DNA from: Bordetella parapertussis
GTDB taxonomy: Bacteria; Pseudomonadota; Gammaproteobacteria; Burkholderiales; Burkholderiaceae_C
Assembly (NCBI GenBank): GCA_945870575.1
Contig: CAMBSK010000012.1
Location: forward strand, 5,012 to 69,011
Direction: 5' to 3'
Length of the DNA stretch: 64,000 bases
Under the pieces are notes generated by a model that made no database searches, was not told where the DNA came from, and was given only the letters and a program-made list of their open reading frames with translations. Positions 54,377 through 64,000 of the stretch are shown here, piece after piece (the first letter of the stretch is position 1; each line of letters starts with the position of its first letter). Both the position numbers and the translations under genes were made by a program.

Positions 54377-55915
54377 ATGCAACTCAATCCCGCAGAAATC
54401 TCAGAACTGATCAAAACCCGTATCGAGGGCTCGACAGGCAACACCAATGTGCGCAACCAAGGCACCGTGATTTCCGTTTCTGACGGTATTTGCCGCATCC
54501 ACGGTTTGTCCGACGTGATGCAAGGTGAAATGCTGGAGTTCCCCAACAACACTTTCGGCCTAGCGCTGAACTTAGAGCGCGACTCTGTCGGCTCGGTGAT
54601 TCTGGGTGAATATGAACACATCTCTGAAGGCGACACGGTCAAGTGCACCGGTCGCATTCTGGAAGTGCCGGTCGGCCCCGAATTGATTGGCCGCGTGGTC
54701 AACGCTTTGGGTCACCCGATTGATGGCAAGGGCCCTATTAATGCTAAGTTGAGCGACGTGATTGAAAAGGTTGCCCCTGGCGTGATCGCGCGTCAGTCGG
54801 TGGATCAGCCTATGCAAACCGGCTTGAAATCCATTGACTCGATGGTGCCTGTGGGCCGTGGTCAGCGCGAATTGATCATTGGTGACCGCCAGACCGGTAA
54901 GACCGCTGTGGCCATCGACGCCATCATCAACCAAAAAGGTCAGAACATGACCTGTATTTATGTTGCTATCGGTCAAAAGGCGTCATCCATCAAAAACGTG
55001 GTGCGTGCCTTAGAGCAAGCCGGGGCCATGGCCTACACCATCGTGGTGGCTGCCTCTGCTTCCGAATCAGCCGCTATGCAGTATGTGTCTGCTTATTCCG
55101 GTTGCACCATGGGCGAATATTTCCGCGACCGTGGCCAAGATGCACTCATTGTGTATGACGATTTGTCCAAGCAAGCCGTGGCTTACCGCCAAGTGTCTTT
55201 GCTGTTGCGCCGCCCGCCAGGCCGTGAAGCCTACCCCGGCGACGTGTTCTATTTGCACAGCCGTTTGCTCGAGCGCGCCGCACGTGTGAACGCCGACTAC
55301 GTTGAGCATTTCACCAAAGGTGAAATCAAAGGCAAAACAGGTTCATTGACAGCGCTGCCTATCATTGAAACCCAGGCCGGTGACGTGTCTGCTTTCGTGC
55401 CAACCAACGTGATTTCCATCACCGACGGCCAGATCTTCTTGGAAACCTCGCTGTTCAATGCAGGTGTTCGCCCCGCTATCAACGCTGGTATTTCCGTGTC
55501 TCGCGTCGGCGGTGCAGCACAAACCAAGCTGGTCAAAAACCTGTCCGGCGGTATCCGTACCGATCTGGCGCAATACCGCGAGTTGGCCGCCTTCGCGCAA
55601 TTCGCTTCCGACTTGGATGCCGCCACTCGCAAGCAACTTGACCGTGGCGCGCGCGTCACTGAATTGTTGAAACAAGCTCAGTACAGCCCCTTGCCCATCA
55701 GCTTGATGGCTTCCACGCTGTATGCCGCCAACAAAGGCTTCTTGGATGACATCGATGTCAAACAAGTGCTGCATTTCGAAGCCGGTTTGCACCACTACTT
55801 GAAAGACAAGTGCGCTGCCTTGCTTGCCAAGTTGGAAAAAGACAAAGCCATGGACAAAGACGCAGAAGCCGAAATGGTCAAAGCCATCGAAGCCTTCAAA
55901 AAATCTTTCGTCTAA
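54377..55915 (+). CDS. atpA: ATP synthase F1 subunit alpha
   Basis: 512 residues. Walker A is [13 protein letters not shown], and [17 protein letters not shown] and [26 protein letters not shown] (with the arginine-finger region) are intact. It forms the non-catalytic nucleotide sites of the F1 hexamer. GAAGGAAAGAG precedes the ATG. Confidence 0.98.
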   Translation: MQLNPAEISELIKTRIEGSTGNTNVRNQGTVISVSDGICRIHGLSDVMQGEMLEFPNNTFGLALNLERDSVGSVILGEYEHISEGDTVKCTGRILEVPVGPELIGRVVNALGHPIDGKGPINAKLSDVIEKVAPGVIARQSVDQPMQTGLKSIDSMVPVGRGQRELIIGDRQTGKTAVAIDAIINQKGQNMTCIYVAIGQKASSIKNVVRALEQAGAMAYTIVVAASASESAAMQYVSAYSGCTMGEYFRDRGQDALIVYDDLSKQAVAYRQVSLLLRRPPGREAYPGDVFYLHSRLLERAARVNADYVEHFTKGEIKGKTGSLTALPIIETQAGDVSAFVPTNVISITDGQIFLETSLFNAGVRPAINAGISVSRVGGAAQTKLVKNLSGGIRTDLAQYRELAAFAQFASDLDAATRKQLDRGARVTELLKQAQYSPLPISLMASTLYAANKGFLDDIDVKQVLHFEAGLHHYLKDKCAALLAKLEKDKAMDKDAEAEMVKAIEAFKKSFV

Positions 55916-55942
55916 CCGCCATCTAGCAGCAAGGAGCACTTC

Positions 55943-56818
55943 ATGGCAGTCGGCAAGGAAATACGCGGCAAGATCAAATCGGTGGAAAACACCAAAAAGA
56001 TCACCAAAGCCATGGAAATGGTCGCCGCTTCCAAAATGCGCAAGGCGCAGGATCGCATGCGCGCGGCCCGGCCTTACAGTGAAAAGGTGCGCAACATTGC
56101 AGCCCATCTAGGACAGGCGAATCCCGAGTATGTGCATCCTTTCATGAAAATGCACACGGTCAAGTCCAGCGGCTTTATTGTGGTGACGACAGACAAAGGT
56201 TTGTGCGGTGGCATGAACACCAACATCCTGCGTGCACTTACGCAAAAATTCAAAGATTTGCAAGCTGTGGGTTCAACACCGCAAACCATCGCCATTGGTA
56301 ACAAAGGGCTGGGTTTTCTGAACCGGGTGGGTGCGTCGGTACTCGCACAACTCACCCAGCTCGGTGACACGCCGCATTTAGAAACCCTGATCGGCCCGGT
56401 CAAAGTCATGCTGGATGCTTACACCGAAGGTAAATTGGACGCAGTCTACATTTGCTATACGCGTTTCATCAACACCATGAAGCAAGAAGCAGTCATCGAG
56501 CAGTTGCTGCCCTTGTCGCATGAAAAAATGCACAACGATGCCACAGCAGCCGGCAGCTACGGTTGGGATTATTTGTATGAACCCGATGCGCCTGCTGTGA
56601 TTGACGACTTGCTTGAGCTTTATATCGAATCACTGGTGTACCAAGCTGTTGCTGAAAACATGGCGTCTGAACAATCAGCACGCATGGTGGCCATGAAGGC
56701 CGCCACAGATAACGCCGGCAGTGTCATCGGCGAACTCAAACTCGTTTACAACAAAACCCGTCAGGCTGCGATCACGAAGGAATTATCCGAAATCGTGGCC
56801 GGTGCGGCGGCTGTGTAA
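55943..56818 (+). CDS. atpG: ATP synthase F1 subunit gamma
   Basis: 291 residues. The N-terminal shaft helix begins [33 protein letters not shown] and the C-terminal helix ends [21 protein letters not shown], the two ends that form the rotating coiled coil. [14 protein letters not shown] is the conserved middle motif. AAGGAG precedes the ATG. Confidence 0.97.
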   Translation: MAVGKEIRGKIKSVENTKKITKAMEMVAASKMRKAQDRMRAARPYSEKVRNIAAHLGQANPEYVHPFMKMHTVKSSGFIVVTTDKGLCGGMNTNILRALTQKFKDLQAVGSTPQTIAIGNKGLGFLNRVGASVLAQLTQLGDTPHLETLIGPVKVMLDAYTEGKLDAVYICYTRFINTMKQEAVIEQLLPLSHEKMHNDATAAGSYGWDYLYEPDAPAVIDDLLELYIESLVYQAVAENMASEQSARMVAMKAATDNAGSVIGELKLVYNKTRQAAITKELSEIVAGAAAV

Positions 56819-58267
<1,449 letters not shown>

Positions 58268-58301
58268 TTCGGGCTGCAACCGCACCTGACAAGGAAGCCC
58301 C

Positions 58302-58718
58302 ATGAAAACCATGCAAGTTGATGTGGTCAGTGCAGAAGAGCTGATTTACTCCGGACAAGCCACTTTCGTGGCATTGCCCGGCGAAGTCGGCGAGCTCGGC
58401 ATTTATCCGCGCCACACGCCGCTGATCTCGCGCATCCGCGCAGGGTCTGTGCGTATCCAAAAGCCCGATGGCGAAGAAGAGTTTGTGTTCGTTGCCGGTG
58501 GCATTTTGGAAGTGCAACCCGACTCGGTGACCGTGTTGTCTGACACCGCAGTGCGTGGCAAAGACCTGGATGAAGAACGTGCCAATGCAGCCAGAAAGGC
58601 GGCTGAAGAGCACTTGAAAAACGCCAAGTCCAGTGTCGACATTGCCGCCGCTCAGGCGGAACTCGCTGTTTTTGCAGCACAGCTGTCTGCATTGCGCAAA
58701 TTCCGCAGTAAAAAATAA
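58302..58718 (+). CDS. atpC: ATP synthase F1 subunit epsilon
   Basis: 138 residues. The beta-barrel part opens with [38 protein letters not shown] and is followed by two C-terminal helices that can inhibit ATP hydrolysis. It is the last gene of the atpIBEFHAGDC operon. Confidence 0.96.
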   Translation: MKTMQVDVVSAEELIYSGQATFVALPGEVGELGIYPRHTPLISRIRAGSVRIQKPDGEEEFVFVAGGILEVQPDSVTVLSDTAVRGKDLDEERANAARKAAEEHLKNAKSSVDIAAAQAELAVFAAQLSALRKFRSKK

Positions 58719-58722
58719 TACC

Positions 58723-59175
58723 TTGACCAAGGCCAAGCTTCGGGCAGCCACCGTCGGAGGTTCCGCCGACGAGATCGAAGCCGCTTTTTATGAAGCTTTA
58801 CAAAAAGGCGATATTGAACGGCTCATGGCCTGTTGGTCTGATGATGAAGATGTGGTGTGTGTACATCCCGGCGGCCCGCGTCTGGTCGGCATAGACAATA
58901 TCCGTCAATCCTTTGAAAATATGTTCAGCAACGGCGTAATTGATGCCCATCCTGAACATGTGCGCAAAGTAGAAACGGTCACCAGCGCCATGCACAATCT
59001 GGTCGAACGCATCTCCTTGAACCTGCCGGATGCCCCGGCCACCGCGTTTGTGCTGACCACCAATGTGTATGTGCGCTCGCCCCAAGGCTGGCGCATGGTG
59101 GCGCACCACGCCAGTCCCGGTACACCGCAGGAGATACACGCGCGCTCGGACGCCTTGCCGCCGATTTTGCATTGA
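58723..59175 (+). CDS. SnoaL/NTF2-fold protein (DUF4440-like)
   Basis: 150 residues if translation begins at TTG 58723, just 4 bases after atpC; no ATG is available before the conserved part. The sequence ADEIEAAFYEALQKGDIERLMACWSDDEDVVCVHPGGPRLVGIDNI is the usual opening of these small alpha+beta cone-fold proteins. The end is GWRMVAHHASP. Members bind small hydrophobic ligands or act as isomerase-like enzymes, mostly unknown. It probably shares the atp transcript. The start codon is uncertain. Confidence 0.75.
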   Translation: MTKAKLRAATVGGSADEIEAAFYEALQKGDIERLMACWSDDEDVVCVHPGGPRLVGIDNIRQSFENMFSNGVIDAHPEHVRKVETVTSAMHNLVERISLNLPDAPATAFVLTTNVYVRSPQGWRMVAHHASPGTPQEIHARSDALPPILH

Positions 59176-59226
59176 GGCATTCAAGCTTTGTATTTTCAAT
59201 CGCCCTCTGGCGGGAGAGCTTCAACC

Positions 59227-59760
59227 ATGGATGATCTGGTCAAACAGGCGATGCAAAAGTGGCCTAACGTGCCGCACTGTTTCGGCTGGCTGGGGCTGGA
59301 TCAACGCGGCGATTGGTACATGCGCGACGACCAAACCCAGGCACTAGGCTCGTTTGAAAAAGCCAAGGGCAGCAAACTCTTGCACACCAAATTGATTGAA
59401 TTCATACAGCGCAACTACCTGGCCGATGAGTTCGGTCAGTGGTATTTCCAAAACGGCCCTCAGCGTGTATTCGTAGAGCTGCTGGCGGCCCCGTTTGTCT
59501 GGCGTGTGCAGGCTGACTTTAGTGTTTGGTCTGCTGACGGCATGTTGCAGGACATACAGCATTGCACTGTGGATGAACAAGGCATGGTGTATTTGTACAG
59601 TTCACAAGGACTGGGCCTGGTGCATACGCAGGATGTTGTGATAGCTGCAGATGCGCTGGCTGACCATCGCTGGCACGAAAAAAAAGTGCTTTCCAGCGAA
59701 CTGGAGAGGACTTACCGTTTCGTGAAAAGCCCGCAGCAACGGGCTTCACGCATCACTTAG
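59227..59760 (+). CDS. DUF2946 family protein
   Basis: 177 residues from ATG 59227 (GGGAGAG upstream). Hallmarks are MDDLVKQAMQKWPNVPHCFGWLGLDQRGDWYMRD, then HTKLIEFIQRNYLADEFGQWYFQNGPQRVFVEL, as in the DUF2946 group found beside atp or ubiquinone genes in betaproteobacteria. No signal peptide or membrane helix is seen. Function unknown. Its stop overlaps the convergent cytochrome gene stop by 8 bases. Confidence 0.8.
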   Translation: MDDLVKQAMQKWPNVPHCFGWLGLDQRGDWYMRDDQTQALGSFEKAKGSKLLHTKLIEFIQRNYLADEFGQWYFQNGPQRVFVELLAAPFVWRVQADFSVWSADGMLQDIQHCTVDEQGMVYLYSSQGLGLVHTQDVVIAADALADHRWHEKKVLSSELERTYRFVKSPQQRASRIT

Positions 59761-60253
59761 CCGTTGCAGCAGGCTCGGCAAATTTGGCGCCGGAAGCATT
59801 GGCCATGTAAACCACGGCATGGCCGATTTCAACATCCTCGTGCTCTCCACCTGCTTGGGCCGGCATGACATTTTTGCCTTTGAGGGCTGAATTGAGCAAA
59901 GCGGGATAGCCGGTTTTGATACGCGGGCCCCAGGCAGCAGAGTCACCCAACTTGGGCGCGCCGGCAGCACCGCTGACATGGCATGAGGCACATTGACCAT
60001 TGAAAACTTCTTCGCCGGATTTCATGGGACGGTTGCTGTCCTTGATTTGTATAGTGCCGACTTTTTGTATGCGACTCGCAGTGGACTCAGCCAAATTGCT
60101 GGCACCGGCCGCAGGTTTATTTTGTGCAGTGACGAAATAGACCAAACCGATGATGATGAAAATCGGCAAAATAAAAGACAAGCTCACCAGGAGTAGAAAT
60201 TGTTTAGGGGTTTTGACGGGGCCGGTATGTGGCTCTTCGTGCAGGTCGCTCAT
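59753..60253 (-). CDS. Membrane-anchored cytochrome c5-like protein
   Basis: 166 residues from ATG 60253; the longer open frame upstream runs through the tRNA and is not coding. One membrane helix (FLLLVSLSFILPIFIIIGLVYF, about 19-40) anchors a periplasmic cytochrome domain. The heme site is CASCH, followed by GAAGAPKLGDSAAWGPRIKTG, and the axial Met is likely in NVMPAQAGG. This is the cytochrome c5 pattern. It would carry electrons in the periplasm, probably to a terminal oxidase. Confidence 0.9.
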   Translation of the reverse strand: MSDLHEEPHTGPVKTPKQFLLLVSLSFILPIFIIIGLVYFVTAQNKPAAGASNLAESTASRIQKVGTIQIKDSNRPMKSGEEVFNGQCASCHVSGAAGAPKLGDSAAWGPRIKTGYPALLNSALKGKNVMPAQAGGEHEDVEIGHAVVYMANASGAKFAEPAATAK

Positions 60254-60370
60254 GGTGACTTTCAGTGGATGTGAAAACAGTCTGAAATTATAGCCAGTGC
60301 GCCCATTCCGACTGGACTGCAAGCTACCATGCTGATTGAACATGCTGTGGCAACCTACAATACAAGCCTT

Positions 60371-60446
60371 GCGGCTGTAGCTCAGTGGATAGAGTATTGG
60401 CCTCCGAAGCCAAGGGTCGTGGGTTCGATCCCCGCCAGCCGCACCA
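60371..60446 (+). tRNA. tRNA-Arg (anticodon CCG)
   Basis: 76 bases with CCA encoded. The acceptor stem GCGGCTG pairs with CAGCCGC; the D arm is GCTC-AGTGGATA-GAGT. The anticodon arm is TTGGC-CTCCGAA-GCCAA, giving CCG for the codon CGG, and the T loop is GTTCGATCC. It lies 35 bases from the end of cbbR. Confidence 0.97.
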
Positions 60447-60481
60447 TGTGTCACAAATTAATACTGAATCTTCTGGCCTCA

Positions 60482-61417
60482 CTAAGACTTAGATTGCCTT
60501 AATTCCCCGAACTGCGCTGCCAAATCGGTCTCCGCGTGCTCCAACACAAAATACCTGAACGCCTCAGCTGCCGGCGACAAGAATTTAGACAGCGTGTGCA
60601 CCACGTTCCAAGCGCGTACCAGTGGTGCACCGTTCACCTGCAACACGCACAGCTTTCGGGTTTGCAACTCCAGCGCAATCGTGTGCAGCGATAGAAACCC
60701 AAGACCTAAATTAGCCATCACCGCTTGCTTGATGGCATCATTCGATTGCAACTCCATGCTGTAGCGCGGTTGCAACCTAGCCTGGGAAAAAAAACTTTCC
60801 ATGGCGCTGCGCGTGCCCGAACCCGGTTCTCGCACGATAAATAGCTGCTGGCGCAAGTCTTCGGCGCGCAGTCCAGATTCACCGGCCAGCGGATGCATGG
60901 GCGAAGCGACAAATACCAGAGGGTTGGCGGCGAAAGGTTCGGCACGTGTTGGCAGTTCGTCCGGCGCTTTGCCCATGATGGCGATATCGACCTCGCTGTT
61001 TTGCAACCATTGCACCAAATCGCCGCGGTTACCCACCATCAGTTTGATCTCAATGCCCTCGTGTTCTTTTAAAAATTTATTTAGCAGGGCAGGAACAAAA
61101 TATGTGGCGGTGCCGACCATGCCTATGGTCAGCGTACCGGTTTCAATGCGTTGTAGTCTGGCCGCAGCGTCCTCGGCATCTTTTAACAAAGCCAGCATCT
61201 TGCGGCAGTAGACCAGCATGTACTCGCCGGTGGTGGTCAAACTGACTTTACGCCCCTGGCGCTCGAACAGCGGCATGCCGACCTCGGCTTCTAACTCCTT
61301 GATTTGCATAGTGACTGCAGGCGCAGACACGTGCATAAGCTCGGCGGCTTTGGCAAAACTCAGGTGCCTAGCGACCGCGTTGAAAAACCGGAGTTGTCTA
61401 AAGGTGGCGTTTTTCAA
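60482..61417 (-). CDS. cbbR: LysR-type regulator CbbR
   Basis: 311 residues, starting at TTG 61417. The N-terminal helix-turn-helix is FAKAAELMHVSAPAVTMQIKELEAEVGMPLFER. The effector domain follows from about residue 90 (LTIGMVGTATYFVPALLNKF). It is divergent from cbbL with 99 bases between, the classic arrangement for control of the RuBisCO operon. Effectors in relatives include NADPH and Calvin-cycle metabolites. A non-ATG start may hold its level low. Confidence 0.93.
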   Translation of the reverse strand: MKNATFRQLRFFNAVARHLSFAKAAELMHVSAPAVTMQIKELEAEVGMPLFERQGRKVSLTTTGEYMLVYCRKMLALLKDAEDAAARLQRIETGTLTIGMVGTATYFVPALLNKFLKEHEGIEIKLMVGNRGDLVQWLQNSEVDIAIMGKAPDELPTRAEPFAANPLVFVASPMHPLAGESGLRAEDLRQQLFIVREPGSGTRSAMESFFSQARLQPRYSMELQSNDAIKQAVMANLGLGFLSLHTIALELQTRKLCVLQVNGAPLVRAWNVVHTLSKFLSPAAEAFRYFVLEHAETDLAAQFGELRQSKS

Positions 61418-61457
61418 TTAAGTATTCCTTAACTCAACATCGAAAATTAATGAATTT
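61418..61457. promoter_or_regulatory. CbbR operator region in the cbbR-cbbL intergenic space
   Basis: TTAAG-TATTC-CTTAA at 61418-61432 is a perfect inverted repeat with the T-N11-A form of LysR boxes, immediately next to the cbbR start. A second inverted repeat AAATT-AATG-AATTT lies at 61444-61457, nearer the cbbL promoter. The pair fits the recognition and activation sites usual for CbbR. Confidence 0.65.
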
Positions 61458-61516
61458 ACTTATTGTGCAGGAATTTATACAGTTGATCCATCTTTTCAAC
61501 ACAGTGGAGTTTTTAG

Positions 61517-62998
<1,482 letters not shown>

Positions 62999-63011
62999 GG
63001 AGATCCTCACC

Positions 63012-63446
63012 ATGATGACCAACCAAGGCAATCGCCTCACACAGGGCCAGTTTTCTTACCTGCCCGAACTCACTGACAAGCAGATCAGCGCACAGATCGA
63101 GTACGCGCTCGGCAAAAACTGGGCAATCGGCGTTGAATACACCGATGACCCGCATCCGCGCAACACCTACTGGGAGATGTACGGCAACCCGATGTTTGAC
63201 TTGAAGGACGCGTCAGCCATCTTGACGGAGGTCAATGCCTGCCGCAAGACGTTTCCGAATCACTACATTCGCGTGACGGCCTTCGATGCAACACAAGGTG
63301 TTGAGTCGGTGCAAATGTCTTACATCGTCAACCGGCCGAAGAACGAACCCGGCTTCGGCCTGACGAGGCAGGAGATCGGCGGGCGTCAGATCCAGTACAC
63401 CGTACACAGCTATGCCACCGATAAGCCCGAAGGCGAGCGGTACTAA
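63012..63446 (+). CDS. cbbS: RuBisCO small subunit, form IC
   Basis: 144 residues; AAGGAG lies before the paired ATG codons at 63012 and 63015. TQGQFSYLPELTDKQISAQIEYAL opens the protein and WEMYGNPMFDLKDASAIL follows. The C-terminal extension (from NRPKNEPGFGLTRQEIGGRQIQYT) is the beta-hairpin special to red-type small subunits that closes the central channel. It lies 13 bases after cbbL. Confidence 0.97.
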   Translation: MMTNQGNRLTQGQFSYLPELTDKQISAQIEYALGKNWAIGVEYTDDPHPRNTYWEMYGNPMFDLKDASAILTEVNACRKTFPNHYIRVTAFDATQGVESVQMSYIVNRPKNEPGFGLTRQEIGGRQIQYTVHSYATDKPEGERY

Positions 63447-63470
63447 GCCCGCCCAGACTGCGCCACAGCC

Positions 63471-64000
63471 ATGAGCAACTCTTCCATTCCTGGCGCGCGT
63501 GCCGCGACGCCTGCGGCAACGGAAGCCGCGGATACGCCGACTGTGGCTCTGGGCCAAGCGCGCAGTGTGGGTGAGGTTTTGGCGCAGTCGCAGGTGGAGG
63601 AGGTCATCGCTGAACTGGACCGTGATTTGGTGGGGCTGGCCCCGGTGAAGACCCGCATCCGCGACATTGCGGCCTTGCTGGTGATTGACAAGCTGCGCAT
63701 CAATCTGGGTCTGGTCAGCGAGGCGCCGAGCTTGCACATGAACTTTGTGGGCAACCCCGGCACCGGAAAAACCTCGGTAGCTATGCGCATGGCGCAAATT
63801 CTGCACCGCCTGGGCTATGTCCGCAAGGGCCATCTGGTAGCAGTGACCCGCGACGATTTGGTGGGCCAGTACATCGGCCACACCGCACCCAAAACCAAAG
63901 AAGTGCTGAAGAAAGCCATGGGCGGGGTGCTCTTTATTGACGAAGCCTATTACCTGTACCGTCCGGAAAACGAACGCGACTACGGGCAGGAGGCCATCGA
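63471..64000 (+). CDS. cbbX: Red-type RuBisCO activase CbbX (3' end outside window)
   Basis: About 176 codons are visible from ATG 63471; the gene runs off the window. A variable Ala/Thr-rich N-terminus is followed by [29 protein letters not shown], Walker [32 protein letters not shown] with pore-loop residues, and Walker [14 protein letters not shown]. CbbX is an AAA+ ring, switched on by RuBP and ATP, that releases inhibitory sugar phosphates by pulling the CbbL tail. Its position directly after cbbS is standard. No strong ribosome site is seen. Confidence 0.95.
   Translation, partial: MSNSSIPGARAATPAATEAADTPTVALGQARSVGEVLAQSQVEEVIAELDRDLVGLAPVKTRIRDIAALLVIDKLRINLGLVSEAPSLHMNFVGNPGTGKTSVAMRMAQILHRLGYVRKGHLVAVTRDDLVGQYIGHTAPKTKEVLKKAMGGVLFIDEAYYLYRPENERDYGQEAI

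Noticed and set aside
59753..60454. Longer cytochrome c frame reaching through the tRNA
   Set aside because: The upstream part is antisense to tRNA-Arg; the membrane anchor and conserved sequence start at ATG 60253.

Overview
The window looks like chromosomal DNA of a betaproteobacterium in the order Burkholderiales, probably Comamonadaceae or a close family. This rests on gene content and order: an atpIBEFHAGDC operon, a ybeD-lipB-lipA block, lplT divergent from alr, a maeB/barstar pair, a fused 1190-residue indolepyruvate ferredoxin oxidoreductase, and a red-type (form IC) RuBisCO cluster cbbR-cbbLS-cbbX. GC is moderately high. Genes are densely packed and no gene-free stretch exceeds 300 bases.

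Layout. 1-1.1 kb: end of a cyclic-nucleotide-binding protein followed at once by a class I-type cyclic nucleotide phosphodiesterase. 1.2-8.1 kb (minus strand): barstar-like protein, malic enzyme, a secreted barrel-like protein, rubredoxin, aminopeptidase P, then a scar of gene remnants (GNAT acetyltransferase, antitoxin, toxin) and a MurU-like nucleotidyltransferase. 8.3-13.9 kb (plus): transketolase, GAPDH, and glycolate oxidase subunits GlcE and GlcF without GlcD. 13.9-20.1 kb (minus): an lplT-DMT-gpx operon ending in two related hybrid histidine kinases. 20.2-26.3 kb: alanine racemase, nitronate monooxygenase, serine hydrolase, AmpG-like permease, M48 peptidase. 26.4-31.1 kb: an AcoR-type sigma-54 activator, a good -24/-12 promoter with upstream repeats, a Tat-type amidohydrolase, a small secreted six-cysteine protein and a Dke1-like cupin. 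31.3-36.9 kb: HMG-CoA lyase with a CaiB CoA-transferase, a di-heme cytochrome cluster, and a hydrolase pair. 37.5-40.8 kb: an orphan VapB with a probable vapC stub, a 22-bp tandem repeat, a flavin monooxygenase, ArfB, and an intact MntA-HepT toxin-antitoxin pair. 40.8-51.5 kb: exonuclease III, PyrE, indolepyruvate oxidoreductase, a PuuD/PuuA-like pair, DmeF, LipA, LipB, YbeD. 51.6-60.3 kb: ATP synthase operon, two small conserved genes, cytochrome c5-like protein. 60.37 kb: tRNA-Arg(CCG). 60.5-64 kb: cbbR divergent from cbbL-cbbS-cbbX, the last cut by the window end.

How it fits together. The cell appears able to fix CO2 (form IC RuBisCO with its activase). It carries Calvin-cycle-compatible transketolase and GAPDH and two of the three glycolate oxidase subunits needed to salvage 2-phosphoglycolate. 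The sigma-54 locus at 26-31 kb looks like an inducible catabolic module of unknown substrate. A second theme is toxin-antitoxin and immunity genes in different states: intact mntA-hepT, VapB with a decayed vapC, a scrambled HigBA-like remnant with a stop codon in the antitoxin, and a barstar without a visible RNase.
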